This document shows positions 7,329 to 14,708 of a stretch of 18,536 nt of DNA, one piece after another. The stretch's first letter is position 1. The number at the start of each line of letters is the position of its first letter. The translations under genes were made by a program, and so were the position numbers. Below the pieces are notes generated by a model. It ran no database searches. It saw nothing but the letters and a program-made list of their open reading frames with translations, and was not told the origin of the DNA. The stretch comes from CAVVYA01 sp964577835. GTDB lineage: Bacteria > Pseudomonadota > Alphaproteobacteria > SMXQ01. The stretch is from the NCBI GenBank assembly GCA_964577835.1, contig CAZOBN010000060.1, positions 1 to 18,536 on the forward strand, written 5' to 3'.

Positions 7329-7396
7329 CGGACTCATTCTCGATCACACGGCTAGATTCGCGCCCGGTCCGGCGGCAGAGCTGCCGCGCGTCATGA
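7325..7396 (+). CDS. Possible 23-codon coupling mini-ORF
   Basis: An ATG at 7325 overlaps the heparinase stop as ATGA (7325-7328). It opens 23 codons in a frame distinct from both neighbours and ends in TGA at 7394-7396, which overlaps the next gene's ATG as ATGA (7393-7396). The product would be Arg/Ser-rich with no recognisable motif. The exact double ATGA arrangement would allow ribosomes to be handed from the heparinase gene to the transferase gene by reinitiation. The peptide itself may be unimportant, and coincidence is possible. Confidence 0.25.
   Translation: MTDSFSITRLDSRPVRRQSCRAS
7372..7387 (+). promoter_or_regulatory. Small hairpin just upstream of the transferase start
   Basis: GCGGCAG (7372-7378) and CTGCCGC (7381-7387) are complementary and would form a 6-7 bp hairpin ending 5 bases before the ATG at 7393. 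It covers the place where a ribosome binding site should be, and no good Shine-Dalgarno match is visible. It may favour coupled rather than independent initiation. Confidence 0.25.
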
Positions 7397-8430
7397 GCGG
7401 TGCCTGGTCCTGGGCGCTGGTCATCTTCGCCGGGACCGCGGGCGCGACGGCGCTGTTGACTCGCGCCGTGCTGCAGATCCTGCGGCAGCGGGCGATTCTC
7501 GATCACCCCAACGAGCGGTCGAGTCACGCGCGGCCGACGCCACGTGGCGGCGGCATCGCCGTCGTCGCGGTCCTCCTGCCGAGCTGGCTGTTGATCGCCA
7601 TCGACACAGCCACGGCCGATGCGAGTTTCTGGCTGACCCTTTCCGGCATCGTTGCGCTGGCCGGCCTATCCTGGATCGACGATCTCCGCAATCTGTCCGC
7701 CGCGCTGCGCGTCGTCTGCCACGCCATCATCATCGCCATCGTGCTCACGGCATTGCCCGCCGACGCTCTCGTCTTCCAAGGGCTGCTCCCGCCGCTCGCC
7801 GACCACGTCGCCGCCGGCGTCCTGTGGATCTGGTTCATCAACCTGTTCAACTTCATGGACGGGATCGACGGCATTTCGGGCGTCGAGGCCATCGCCATCG
7901 GTCTCGGCCTGTTCCTGGTCGCCGTCACCGGCGGCGCCGCCGGGTCCGGGGCCTTGCGCACGGAAAGTCTGCTGGCGCTTGCGATCGCGGGCACGGCGCT
8001 CGGCTTCCTGCTGTGGAATTGGCATCCCGCTCGGCTGTTTCTCGGCGATGTCGGCAGCGTGCCGCTCGGCTTCGCGCTCGGCTGGCTGCTGCTCCAGGCC
8101 GCCATCGCGGGCCATTGGGCCGCGGCCCTGATCCTGCCGCTCTACTATCTCGCCGATGCGACCATCACGCTCGCGCGGCGCGCGGCGCGCGGCGCCAAGA
8201 TCTGGCAGGCCCATCGCGAGCACTTCTACCAGCGGGCCGCCGCCCAGGGCCGCGATCACGCGGCGATCTCGCGCGACATCGCCATCGCCAACATCGCGCT
8301 GATCGCACTCGCGGTTGCGGCGGAGCGTGCGGTTACGGCGATGAAGCTCGCGGCCATCGCGGCGGCGCTGGCGGTCGTCGCGCTCCTGTTGTTGCATCTC
8401 TCCGGCGCGTGGCGCCGCGCCCGGCCGTGA
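7393..8430 (+). CDS. WecA/WbpL-type polyprenyl-phosphate sugar-1-phosphate transferase
   Basis: A 345-residue polytopic membrane protein (about ten helices) of the MraY/WecA glycosyltransferase 4 superfamily. Such enzymes transfer a HexNAc-1-phosphate from a UDP-sugar to undecaprenyl phosphate on the cytoplasmic face, starting O-antigen or capsule synthesis. Visible motifs are WIDD (94-97, the Mg-binding DD), NLFNFMDGIDG (150-160), FLGDVGS (216-222) and the cytoplasmic loop HREHFYQR (274-281). That last loop is typical of the WbpL/WecA side rather than MraY. The N-terminal NERSSHARPTPRGGG (40-54) is also a WecA/WbpL trait. The frame stays open upstream, but the preceding residues do not fit the family, and the ATG at 7393 overlaps a mini-ORF stop. 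The reductase and dehydratase downstream suggest the sugar is a 6-deoxy-HexNAc such as FucNAc or QuiNAc. Confidence 0.9.
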   Translation: MSGAWSWALVIFAGTAGATALLTRAVLQILRQRAILDHPNERSSHARPTPRGGGIAVVAVLLPSWLLIAIDTATADASFWLTLSGIVALAGLSWIDDLRNLSAALRVVCHAIIIAIVLTALPADALVFQGLLPPLADHVAAGVLWIWFINLFNFMDGIDGISGVEAIAIGLGLFLVAVTGGAAGSGALRTESLLALAIAGTALGFLLWNWHPARLFLGDVGSVPLGFALGWLLLQAAIAGHWAAALILPLYYLADATITLARRAARGAKIWQAHREHFYQRAAAQGRDHAAISRDIAIANIALIALAVAAERAVTAMKLAAIAAALAVVALLLLHLSGAWRRARP

Positions 8431-8437
8431 GTCCGCC

Positions 8438-9400
8438 ATGAGCCGCGTCCTCGTCACGGGCGCCGCCGGCTTCATCGGGCGCGCCCTGGTGAGCGAGATG
8501 CTGGCGGCTGGTCATGACGCGACCGCCGTTGTCCGCAATCCGGCGGGCGCGCCGCGCTGGAACGGTTCGGTGCGCGTCGTAGCCGCCGACATCGACGGCG
8601 CGACCGATTGGCGCGCGGCGCTCGAGGGGGTCGAGCTCGTCGCACATCTGGCCGGCATCGCCCATCAGCCGATCGCGGAGGACGCGGCCACTGCCGCGCG
8701 CTATCGCGCCGTCAATCTGGATGGCACCGTTGCGCTCGCTCGGGCTGCGGCATCCACCGGTGTCCGGCGCCTGCTGTTCCTGAGCAGCGTCAAGGTCAAT
8801 GGCGAGCGCACCGCGCGCGACGCCTTCACCGAGCGCGACGCGCCCGCGCCGGAAGACATCTACGGGCGAACGAAATGGCAGGCCGAGCAGGCACTCGCCC
8901 ATATCGCTCAGGACTCGACACTGGAATTCACGATTTTGCGCAGCCCGCTGGTCTATGGCCCGGGCGTCGGCGGCAATTTTGCGAGCCTGCTGCGCCTTTG
9001 CGACACACCGCTGCCCTTGCCGTTCGGTGCCCTCGGCAACCGGCGCAGCCTGATCGCGCGCGCCAATCTGACCCATGCCATGATCACCTGCCTGGGCCAT
9101 CCGGCGGCGGCGAACGGAACTTTTCTGGTGCGCGACGGCGACGACCTGTCCACCGCAGAGTTGGTCCGCCATCTGCGCCGGGCGCTCGGCCGGCCGATCC
9201 GACTTCTTCCGATTCCACCGGCATTTCTGACGATGCTTGGGCGCGTTTCCGGCCGCGGCGCTTTGATCGATCGCCTGGTCGGCTCGCTTATGGTCGACGA
9301 TGCCCTGCTGCGCGAAAAGCTCGGCTGGGTACCCCCCGTCCGTGCCGCTCGAGCCCTCGCCGAGACCGCACACGCTCTCCGGTCAAAGGCCGGCTCCTGA
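8438..9400 (+). CDS. NAD-dependent sugar epimerase/4-reductase (WbpK/WbpV/WreQ-like)
   Basis: A 320-residue extended short-chain dehydrogenase. The NAD(P)-binding loop GAAGFIG is at 8-14. The catalytic set is Ser116/Ser117 in FLSSVKVNGE and Tyr142/Lys146 in IYGRTKW. SPLVYGPGVGGNF (169-181) lies in the substrate-proximal region. The SSVKVNGE string is characteristic of the group that reduces UDP-4-keto-6-deoxy-HexNAc to UDP-FucNAc or UDP-QuiNAc (WbpK, WbpV, WreQ); simple UDP-Glc 4-epimerases look different here. It starts 7 bases after the transferase stop, so the pair are surely co-transcribed. Which epimer is made, or whether it acts as an epimerase instead, cannot be decided from sequence. 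Confidence 0.88.
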   Translation: MSRVLVTGAAGFIGRALVSEMLAAGHDATAVVRNPAGAPRWNGSVRVVAADIDGATDWRAALEGVELVAHLAGIAHQPIAEDAATAARYRAVNLDGTVALARAAASTGVRRLLFLSSVKVNGERTARDAFTERDAPAPEDIYGRTKWQAEQALAHIAQDSTLEFTILRSPLVYGPGVGGNFASLLRLCDTPLPLPFGALGNRRSLIARANLTHAMITCLGHPAAANGTFLVRDGDDLSTAELVRHLRRALGRPIRLLPIPPAFLTMLGRVSGRGALIDRLVGSLMVDDALLREKLGWVPPVRAARALAETAHALRSKAGS

Positions 9401-9435
9401 TCCACGAGGCCGCGCGCCGATTGCACCGGGACGCG

Positions 9436-9486
9436 ATGTGTAAGAATATGCCCCGTTCCACGCGAGCCAACCGTTCTATGGAGTAG
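9436..9486 (+). CDS. Possible 16-codon mini-ORF before the WbpM-like gene
   Basis: The 94-base gap between the reductase and dehydratase genes holds a 16-codon frame from ATG 9436 to TAG 9484-9486, ending 8 bases before the ATG at 9495. Its last codons (ATG GAG) also provide the GGAG (9480-9483) that can act as ribosome binding site for the downstream gene. No family match or promoter is convincing in this gap; TTGCAC at 9421 has no good -10 partner. Confidence 0.15.
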   Translation: MCKNMPRSTRANRSME

Positions 9487-9494
9487 CTGGCCCC

Positions 9495-11429
9495 ATGAAG
9501 CCGATGACGCGCATGTTGTTCCGCGCGGCGATCGTCCTGACGCATGACGGCATCATGGCGGCGATCTCGTTCCTGATCGCGCTCCGGCTGCGCATTGGCG
9601 TCGACTTCTACAACTATTCGCCGGACCTGGTGACGATCGGCACGATCATCTTCACCACGGCGGCGGTGTGCGTGTTCATCGCGACGCGCCTTTATCGCGG
9701 CGTCTGGCGCTACGCCTCGATCGAGGAAATGATGCAGATCGCGCGGGCAGCCGCCTTCACGATTCTGATCTTCGTGCTCTGCATGTTCTTCATCACCCGC
9801 CTGCAGGCGATGCCACGCTCCGCCCTGATGATCAATTGGTTCATCCTGGTGGCGCTGATGGGCGGCTCGCGCCTGGCCTATCGCATCCTCAAGGATCGCG
9901 GGATTCGCGGCATATTCAGCCGTCAGCCCGCCGCGGGCCATGGCCTGGTGCCGGTGCTTCTGGTCGGCGCTGGCGATGGGGCGGAATTGTTCATCCGCGC
10001 CATGAGCAACGTTCCGCAGGCGCCCTACCGTGTGGTCGGGCTGGTCGACGACAAGGGCACGCGCGTCGGCCGCGTGATTCACGGGCTGTCCGTGCTGGGC
10101 GACCTCGACAGCCTGCCCGCCGTGGTGGAGAAGCTCGCCCATGCCGGCAATGCGCCCCAGCGCATCATCGTCACCGAGGATTCGCTCAGCGGCGCCCGCC
10201 TGCGCAAGCTGGTGGACGGTGCGGACAAGCTGGGCCTCACCGTCGCCCGGCTGCCCAAGATCACCGATTTCCGCACCGAGCGGAGCGGCGCGCCGGTCAA
10301 GCTGGAGATGCGGCCGATCGCCATCGAGGATCTGCTCGGCCGGCCGCAGACCGTGCTCGACCGCGACCAGATGCGTCAGATGATCGTCGGCAAGCGGGTG
10401 CTGGTCACCGGCGCCGGCGGCACCATCGGCAGCGAACTCGTGCGCCAGATCGCCGATCACGGCCCGGCCCAGCTCACCTTGCTCGACCATTCGGAATACG
10501 CGCTCTACTCCATCGACCTGGAGATTTCCGAGCGCAAGCCCAACCTGTGGCGCCGCTCCATCCTGGCCGACGTGCGCGAGCGCGCCCGCATCATGGCGGT
10601 GATCGCCGAGGAGCAGCCGGAGCTGGTGTTCCATGCCGCGGCGCTCAAGCATGTGCCGGTGGTCGAAACCCATCCGGTGGAAGGCGTGCTGACCAACGTG
10701 GTCGGCACGCGCAACGTGGCGGAGGCGTGCAAGGCCGCCGGCGTCAGCGCCATGGTGCTGATTTCGACCGACAAGGCGGTCAACCCCTCGTCGGTGATGG
10801 GCGCCACCAAGCGGCTCGCCGAATGCTGCTGTCAGTTGCTCAACGCGCAGTGCACCACCCACTACGTGACGGTACGCTTCGGCAACGTGCTCGGCTCGAC
10901 CGGCTCGGTGGTGCCGCTGTTCCAGCGCCAGCTTGCAGCGGGCGGCCCGCTGACCGTCACCCATCCGGAGGTGAAGCGCTACTTCATGACCGTGCGCGAG
11001 GCGGTCGAGCTGGTGCTCGAGGCCACCGTGCTCGGCCTCGAGACCGAGGGCCAGGGCGAGCGCATCTACGTGCTCGACATGGGCGAGCCGGTGCGCATCG
11101 CCGATCTGGCGCGCCAGATGATCCGGCTGGCCGGCCTGCGGCCCGAGGTCGACGTCAGGATCACCTTCACCGGCCTGCGTCCGGGCGAGAAGCTCAACGA
11201 GGAGCTGTTCCACACGGCCGAGATCCTGGCCCCGACCCGTTATGCCGGCATTCAACTGGCCGCCCCGCGCACGGTCGACGCCGCCACCCTGGCGCGCGGC
11301 CTGGACGACCTCGAAGCCGCCGCCCGCGCGCGCGACACGGCCGCCACCCTTGCCTTGATTGCCCGCCTCGTCCCCGAATATTCTGGCGCCCGTCCGGCGG
11401 AACCGCCAATCTCCGCCGCCGCGTCCTGA
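9495..11429 (+). CDS. WbpM-type membrane UDP-HexNAc 4,6-dehydratase
   Basis: A 644-residue member of the long FlaA1/WbpM/CapD family, which converts UDP-GlcNAc to UDP-4-keto-6-deoxy-HexNAc (with or without C5 inversion), the first step to FucNAc, QuiNAc and bacillosamine. Four N-terminal membrane helices lie at about 10-30, 46-66, 84-104 and 110-126. A CoA-binding-like nucleotide-binding domain (about 152-260, VLLVGAGDGAE) follows, then the catalytic short-chain dehydrogenase domain with GAGGTIGSE (306-314). The active site is of the WbpM kind: STDKAVNPSSVMGATKR places Ser424, Met435 and Lys439, with Met in place of the usual Tyr. GLRPGEKLNEELF near the end is a family hallmark. GGAG 11 bases upstream supports the start. 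It should supply the substrate for the reductase upstream, whose product the transferase then uses. Confidence 0.92.
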   Translation: MKPMTRMLFRAAIVLTHDGIMAAISFLIALRLRIGVDFYNYSPDLVTIGTIIFTTAAVCVFIATRLYRGVWRYASIEEMMQIARAAAFTILIFVLCMFFITRLQAMPRSALMINWFILVALMGGSRLAYRILKDRGIRGIFSRQPAAGHGLVPVLLVGAGDGAELFIRAMSNVPQAPYRVVGLVDDKGTRVGRVIHGLSVLGDLDSLPAVVEKLAHAGNAPQRIIVTEDSLSGARLRKLVDGADKLGLTVARLPKITDFRTERSGAPVKLEMRPIAIEDLLGRPQTVLDRDQMRQMIVGKRVLVTGAGGTIGSELVRQIADHGPAQLTLLDHSEYALYSIDLEISERKPNLWRRSILADVRERARIMAVIAEEQPELVFHAAALKHVPVVETHPVEGVLTNVVGTRNVAEACKAAGVSAMVLISTDKAVNPSSVMGATKRLAECCCQLLNAQCTTHYVTVRFGNVLGSTGSVVPLFQRQLAAGGPLTVTHPEVKRYFMTVREAVELVLEATVLGLETEGQGERIYVLDMGEPVRIADLARQMIRLAGLRPEVDVRITFTGLRPGEKLNEELFHTAEILAPTRYAGIQLAAPRTVDAATLARGLDDLEAAARARDTAATLALIARLVPEYSGARPAEPPISAAAS

Positions 11430-11490
11430 GCGGGCGTCCGCCCGTCTCGTCAACCTCGCCTGAGCCCATCTGGCCTGTCCGGAGCTTTCG

Positions 11491-13080
11491 ATGACCGCCG
11501 ATCTCGTTCCCATTCGCCGCGCGCTGATTTCCGTTTCCGACAAGACCGGCCTCGTCGAATTCGCCAAGTTCCTCGCCAGCCAGGGCGTCGCGCTGCTGTC
11601 GACCGGCGGCACCGCCAAGGCGCTGCGCGACGCCGGGCTGGCGGTCACCGACGTGTCGGAGGCCACCGGCTTTCCCGAGATGATGGATGGGCGGGTCAAG
11701 ACACTGCACCCGGCGATCCACGGCGGCATCCTGGCGCGGCGCGACAATAAGGAAGACGCCGCGGCGATGAAAGCGCACGACATCGGCGCCATCGACCTGA
11801 TCGCCATCAACCTCTACCCGTTCGAAGCGACCGTCGCCAAGGGCGCGGATTTCGACACCTGCGTCGAGAACATCGACATCGGCGGCCCGGCGCTGATCCG
11901 CGCCGCGGCGAAGAATCATCCGTGGGTCGCGGTGCTGACCGACCCGGCCGACTACGCCGCCGTGCAGGCGGAGATGACGGCGAACAAGGGCGCGACCTCG
12001 CTCGCCCTGCGCAAGAAGCTGGCGGCTCAGGCCTACGCCCGCACGGGCGCCTACGACGCGGCGATCTCGACCTGGTTCGCGGGCCAGGTCGGCGAGAGCT
12101 TCCCGAAGCGCGCGGTGTTCGCGGGCGAGCTCAAGCAGGCCCTGCGCTACGGCGAGAATCCGCACCAGTCGGCGGCGTTCTACAGCAATCCGGCCGATCC
12201 GCGCCGGGGCCTCGCCCAGGCGACCCAGATTCAAGGCAAGGAGCTCAGCTACAACAACCTGAACGACACCGACGCGGCGCTCGAGCTATCCGCCGAATTC
12301 GCCGACGGCCCGGCGATCGCCATCATCAAGCATGCCAACCCGTGCGGCGTCGCCACCGGCAAGACCCTGCGCGAGGCCTATCTGCGCGCGCTGTCGTGCG
12401 ATCCGGTCTCGGCCTTCGGCGGCATCATCGCCGCGAGCCAGACGCTCGATGCGGAAACGGCGGGCGAGATCGCCAAGCTGTTCGTCGAGGTGGTGATCGC
12501 ACCGGACATCGACGCCAAAGCCAGAGAGATTCTCGCGGCGAAGAAGAACGTGCGCGTGCTGACCACCGGCAAGCTGCCCGATCCGGAAGCGCCCGGCATG
12601 GTGCTGAAATCGCTCGCCGGCGGCTATCTTCTGCAGACCCGCGATGCCGGCCGGCTCAAGGCCTCCGACCTCAAAGTCGTCACCAAAAAACAGCCGACCG
12701 ACGCGCAGATCCGCGACATGCTGTTCGCCTTCACCGTGGCCAAGCACGTCAAGTCGAACGCCATCGTCTATGTGAAGGATGGCGCGACGGTGGGCATCGG
12801 CGCCGGCCAAATGAGCCGCGTCGATTCCTCGCGCATCGCCGCCTGGAAGGCGCTCGAAGCCGCCAAGGCCGCCGGCGAAAGCGAAACCCGCGCCAAGGGC
12901 TCGGTGGTCGCCTCCGATGCCTTCTTCCCGTTCGCCGACGGGCTGCTGGCGGCGGCCGAAGCCGGCGCCACGGCGGTGATCCAGCCGGGCGGCTCGATCC
13001 GCGACGACGAGGTGATCGAGGCCGCTGACGACGCCGGCCTCGCCATGGTGTTCACGGGCGTTCGGCACTTCCGGCACTGA
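11491..13080 (+). CDS. purH: Bifunctional AICAR transformylase / IMP cyclohydrolase
   Basis: A 529-residue cytoplasmic enzyme for the last two steps of de novo IMP synthesis: formyl transfer from 10-formyl-THF to AICAR, then ring closure. The N-terminal IMP cyclohydrolase domain (about 1-200) shows SVSDKTG (14-20), STGGTAKAL (37-45), MMDGRVKTLHPAIHGG (64-79) and NLYPF (107-111). The transformylase domain (about 205-529) shows LRYGENPHQSA (from 218), the catalytic Lys/His in KHANPCG (280-286), DPVSAFGGIIA and SDAFFPFADG. It ends in the usual GVRHFRH. GGAG at 11481-11484 sits 6 bases before the ATG, a good ribosome binding site. Length is standard. It follows the polysaccharide module by 61 bases; CGGGCG/CGCCCG at 11431-11444 in that gap is a minor hairpin. 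Confidence 0.97.
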   Translation: MTADLVPIRRALISVSDKTGLVEFAKFLASQGVALLSTGGTAKALRDAGLAVTDVSEATGFPEMMDGRVKTLHPAIHGGILARRDNKEDAAAMKAHDIGAIDLIAINLYPFEATVAKGADFDTCVENIDIGGPALIRAAAKNHPWVAVLTDPADYAAVQAEMTANKGATSLALRKKLAAQAYARTGAYDAAISTWFAGQVGESFPKRAVFAGELKQALRYGENPHQSAAFYSNPADPRRGLAQATQIQGKELSYNNLNDTDAALELSAEFADGPAIAIIKHANPCGVATGKTLREAYLRALSCDPVSAFGGIIAASQTLDAETAGEIAKLFVEVVIAPDIDAKAREILAAKKNVRVLTTGKLPDPEAPGMVLKSLAGGYLLQTRDAGRLKASDLKVVTKKQPTDAQIRDMLFAFTVAKHVKSNAIVYVKDGATVGIGAGQMSRVDSSRIAAWKALEAAKAAGESETRAKGSVVASDAFFPFADGLLAAAEAGATAVIQPGGSIRDDEVIEAADDAGLAMVFTGVRHFRH

Positions 13081-13114
13081 TTGTTGGAGCGGAGCGAATT
13101 CAGATGGAGGCTGG

Positions 13115-13396
13115 TCACAAGGGAGATCGCGTTGCATAGACCAACGCCATGAATGACCAGATCGAAAACACCGGCAGGTGAATAATGCCGTACATAAGAT
13201 AGAAAAGCCTTGGCGTCTCGCGGGCGATCAGTGCCACATGCCACACGGCCGTAAGAAGAACGAACCCGTATGCGGGATAAGTGTAGTACCAGCTTAGGTC
13301 TTCGCCCGAGTGCGATCTGAAACTGACAATGGCCCATAATGCGAGAAATGGAATCAAAACAACCGGCCCCAGTCGAAATATTTTTCGCTTGAGCAT
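13115..13396 (-). CDS. Low-GC 93-residue three-helix membrane protein
   Basis: Three hydrophobic segments are visible at about residues 10-28, 42-60 and 66-86, after a basic N-terminus (MLKRKIFR). I do not recognise a family. The start is unusually well marked: AGAGGAAA (complement of 13403-13410) lies 6 bases before the ATG at 13396, a near-ideal ribosome binding site. Hand counting gives about 51% GC, clearly lower than the flanking genes, and the codon choice (AGA, ATA, AAA, TAT) differs too, so recent acquisition is likely. It begins 30 bases after the chromate transporter stop and may be read from the same transcript. It converges on purH; the 34 bases between them hold no visible terminator. 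Confidence 0.7.
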   Translation of the reverse strand: MLKRKIFRLGPVVLIPFLALWAIVSFRSHSGEDLSWYYTYPAYGFVLLTAVWHVALIARETPRLFYLMYGIIHLPVFSIWSFMALVYATRSPL

Positions 13397-13426
13397 GAGC
13401 GGTTTCCTCTCTGCGGTCCTATTCTC

Positions 13427-13981
13427 CTAGGTCAATTGCCCGACCGCGACGCTGATCAACCCGCCGCAGGCGAGGATGATCAGCGGGTGGAAGGTGCGCC
13501 AGGCGAGCACGGCGGCGGCGAGAGCAGCGATCGCCCACAGCGTGATGCTATTGCCTGTACCGCCGCTTTCCGTCGCATGCATGATGGAGAGCGAGCCGGC
13601 CATCAGCAAACCGACGCCGACCGGCGCCAGGCCGAGCTCGAGCGCCGAATGCCAGGTGGTGCCGCGATAGCGGTTCCACACCCGGCCGACGAAATAGACC
13701 AGCAGCGACGAGGGAATGAAGATGGCGAGGCAGGCGACGATGGCGCCCGCCCAGCCGGCCACCTTCCAGCCGATCAGCGCGACGATCATGGCGCCGGGGC
13801 CGGGTGCCGCGCGGGTGATGGCGAACACGTCGACGAATTCGCGCTGGGTGAGCCAGCCGTGGACCTCGACCGTCTGGTGATGGACCGGCGCCAGCACCGA
13901 GACCCAGCCGCCGATCGACAAGAGCGACAGCGGCGCGAAGATGACGATGAGCAGCCAGAGGACGCTGTCGCCGTCGCGCAT
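13427..13981 (-). CDS. chrA: Chromate transporter, short-chain type, second subunit
   Basis: A 184-residue membrane protein equivalent to the C-terminal half of full-length ChrA (CHR family, TC 2.A.51). SIGGW (22-26) and the conserved EF...APGPG stretch (48-63) mark the domain, followed by four or five hydrophobic segments. Short-chain CHR proteins act as hetero-pairs to export chromate, and the matching first subunit is encoded directly upstream. The ATG shares its A with the preceding stop (TGATG at 13979-13983), indicating translational coupling. The frame also stays open further upstream, but that part overlaps the first subunit and lacks family similarity. The family's usual Gln before the PGP motif reads Arg here (ITRAAPGPG). 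Actual substrate specificity is not proven. Confidence 0.85.
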   Translation of the reverse strand: MRDGDSVLWLLIVIFAPLSLLSIGGWVSVLAPVHHQTVEVHGWLTQREFVDVFAITRAAPGPGAMIVALIGWKVAGWAGAIVACLAIFIPSSLLVYFVGRVWNRYRGTTWHSALELGLAPVGVGLLMAGSLSIMHATESGGTGNSITLWAIAALAAAVLAWRTFHPLIILACGGLISVAVGQLT

Positions 13982-14604
13982 CAGCGGCCTCCCGCCGGAC
14001 GCGCGCGGGTGAACCAGGCGGCGAGCACGCTCAAGGGTGCCACGCACAGCACCACCGGGATCATCGGCCAACGCAGGATACCGACCGTGACGATGAGCAC
14101 GATGGCGGCGATATAGGGCGCGATGTTCCTGAAGGTGCCGCGCACCGAGCGCAGCGCCACCGAGACCAGCAGGCCGACCGCCGAGACCGCGACGCCGTCG
14201 AGAAAATCGTGAATCCAGTCGATATCCTTGATCTGGTCGTAGACCGTTGCGAGGCCGATCACGGCGAAGAACGGCACGAACACGATGGCGACCGTGCAGG
14301 TCAGCGCGCCGATCGCGCCGCGCAGGCGCTGGCCGATATGAACCGCGAGATTGACCACATTGACGCCGGGCAGCACCTGGCACAGCGCGAGGCCGGTGAG
14401 GAATTCGGTCTCCGACATCCAGCCGCGCTTGAGCACCACCTCGCGGTGGACCCAGGCGGCGAGCCCGCCGCCGAAGCTGAGCGCGCCGATCTGGAAGAAA
14501 ATCCAGAACAGGGTCGGCAGGGAGGCGGCGGGATGATGGCCGGGTACGCCGGCGGCTGGTGTGTCAGGTGACGAGGAGGGCGGGCCGGCGGGGGGCTGGG
14601 ACAT
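13981..14604 (-). CDS. chrA: Chromate transporter, short-chain type, first subunit
   Basis: A 207-residue membrane protein equivalent to the N-terminal half of ChrA. After a Pro/Ser-rich 30-residue leader come FQIGALSFGGG (37-47), the HREVVLKRGWMSETEF stretch (53-68) and QVLPGVNVVNLAV (76-88), the CHR-domain hallmark. About five further hydrophobic segments run to residue 198. It works with the second subunit encoded next to it, with which it shares one base (TGATG). The ATG at 14604 lacks a good ribosome binding site; the first 25 or so residues are not conserved in the family, so a later start is possible. No regulator of the ChrB or ChrI type lies in the window. Confidence 0.85.
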   Translation of the reverse strand: MSQPPAGPPSSSPDTPAAGVPGHHPAASLPTLFWIFFQIGALSFGGGLAAWVHREVVLKRGWMSETEFLTGLALCQVLPGVNVVNLAVHIGQRLRGAIGALTCTVAIVFVPFFAVIGLATVYDQIKDIDWIHDFLDGVAVSAVGLLVSVALRSVRGTFRNIAPYIAAIVLIVTVGILRWPMIPVVLCVAPLSVLAAWFTRARPAGGR

Positions 14605-14649
14605 TTCGATACTGCGTTATGGCTTGTTGTCCCATGGTGACGGAGCGCG

Positions 14650-14684
14650 GACCGCCAATCAACCGCTACCGTCGCGCGGCGGTC
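14650..14684 (-). terminator. Weak inverted repeat between transporter genes
   Basis: GACCGCC (14650-14656) and GGCGGTC (14678-14684) are perfect inverted repeats separated by 21 bases, in the 104-base gap between the MFS gene stop and the first chromate transporter gene, both minus strand. No T-run follows. It may be a weak terminator or simply chance; I see no convincing promoter in the gap. Confidence 0.2.
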
Positions 14685-14708
14685 AAACTCTCGTGACCGG
14701 ACGGCGTG

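Noticed and set aside
5883..7337. 484-codon minus-strand open frame
   Set aside because: Antisense to the heparinase-like gene, no domain motifs, typical GC-driven shadow.
11431..11444. CGGGCG/CGCCCG hairpin as terminator before purH
   Set aside because: The loop is only two bases and no T-run follows, so it is not a convincing terminator.
9288..11810. 840-codon open frame on the minus strand
   Set aside because: It lies antisense to the WbpM-like gene and runs into its neighbours; composition is His/Arg/Gln-rich without any family motif, as expected for a shadow frame in GC-rich DNA.
13427..14604. Frameshifted single chrA gene
   Set aside because: The two halves meet at a clean TGATG start-stop overlap and each has a full CHR domain, which matches the known two-gene short-chain form rather than a frameshift.
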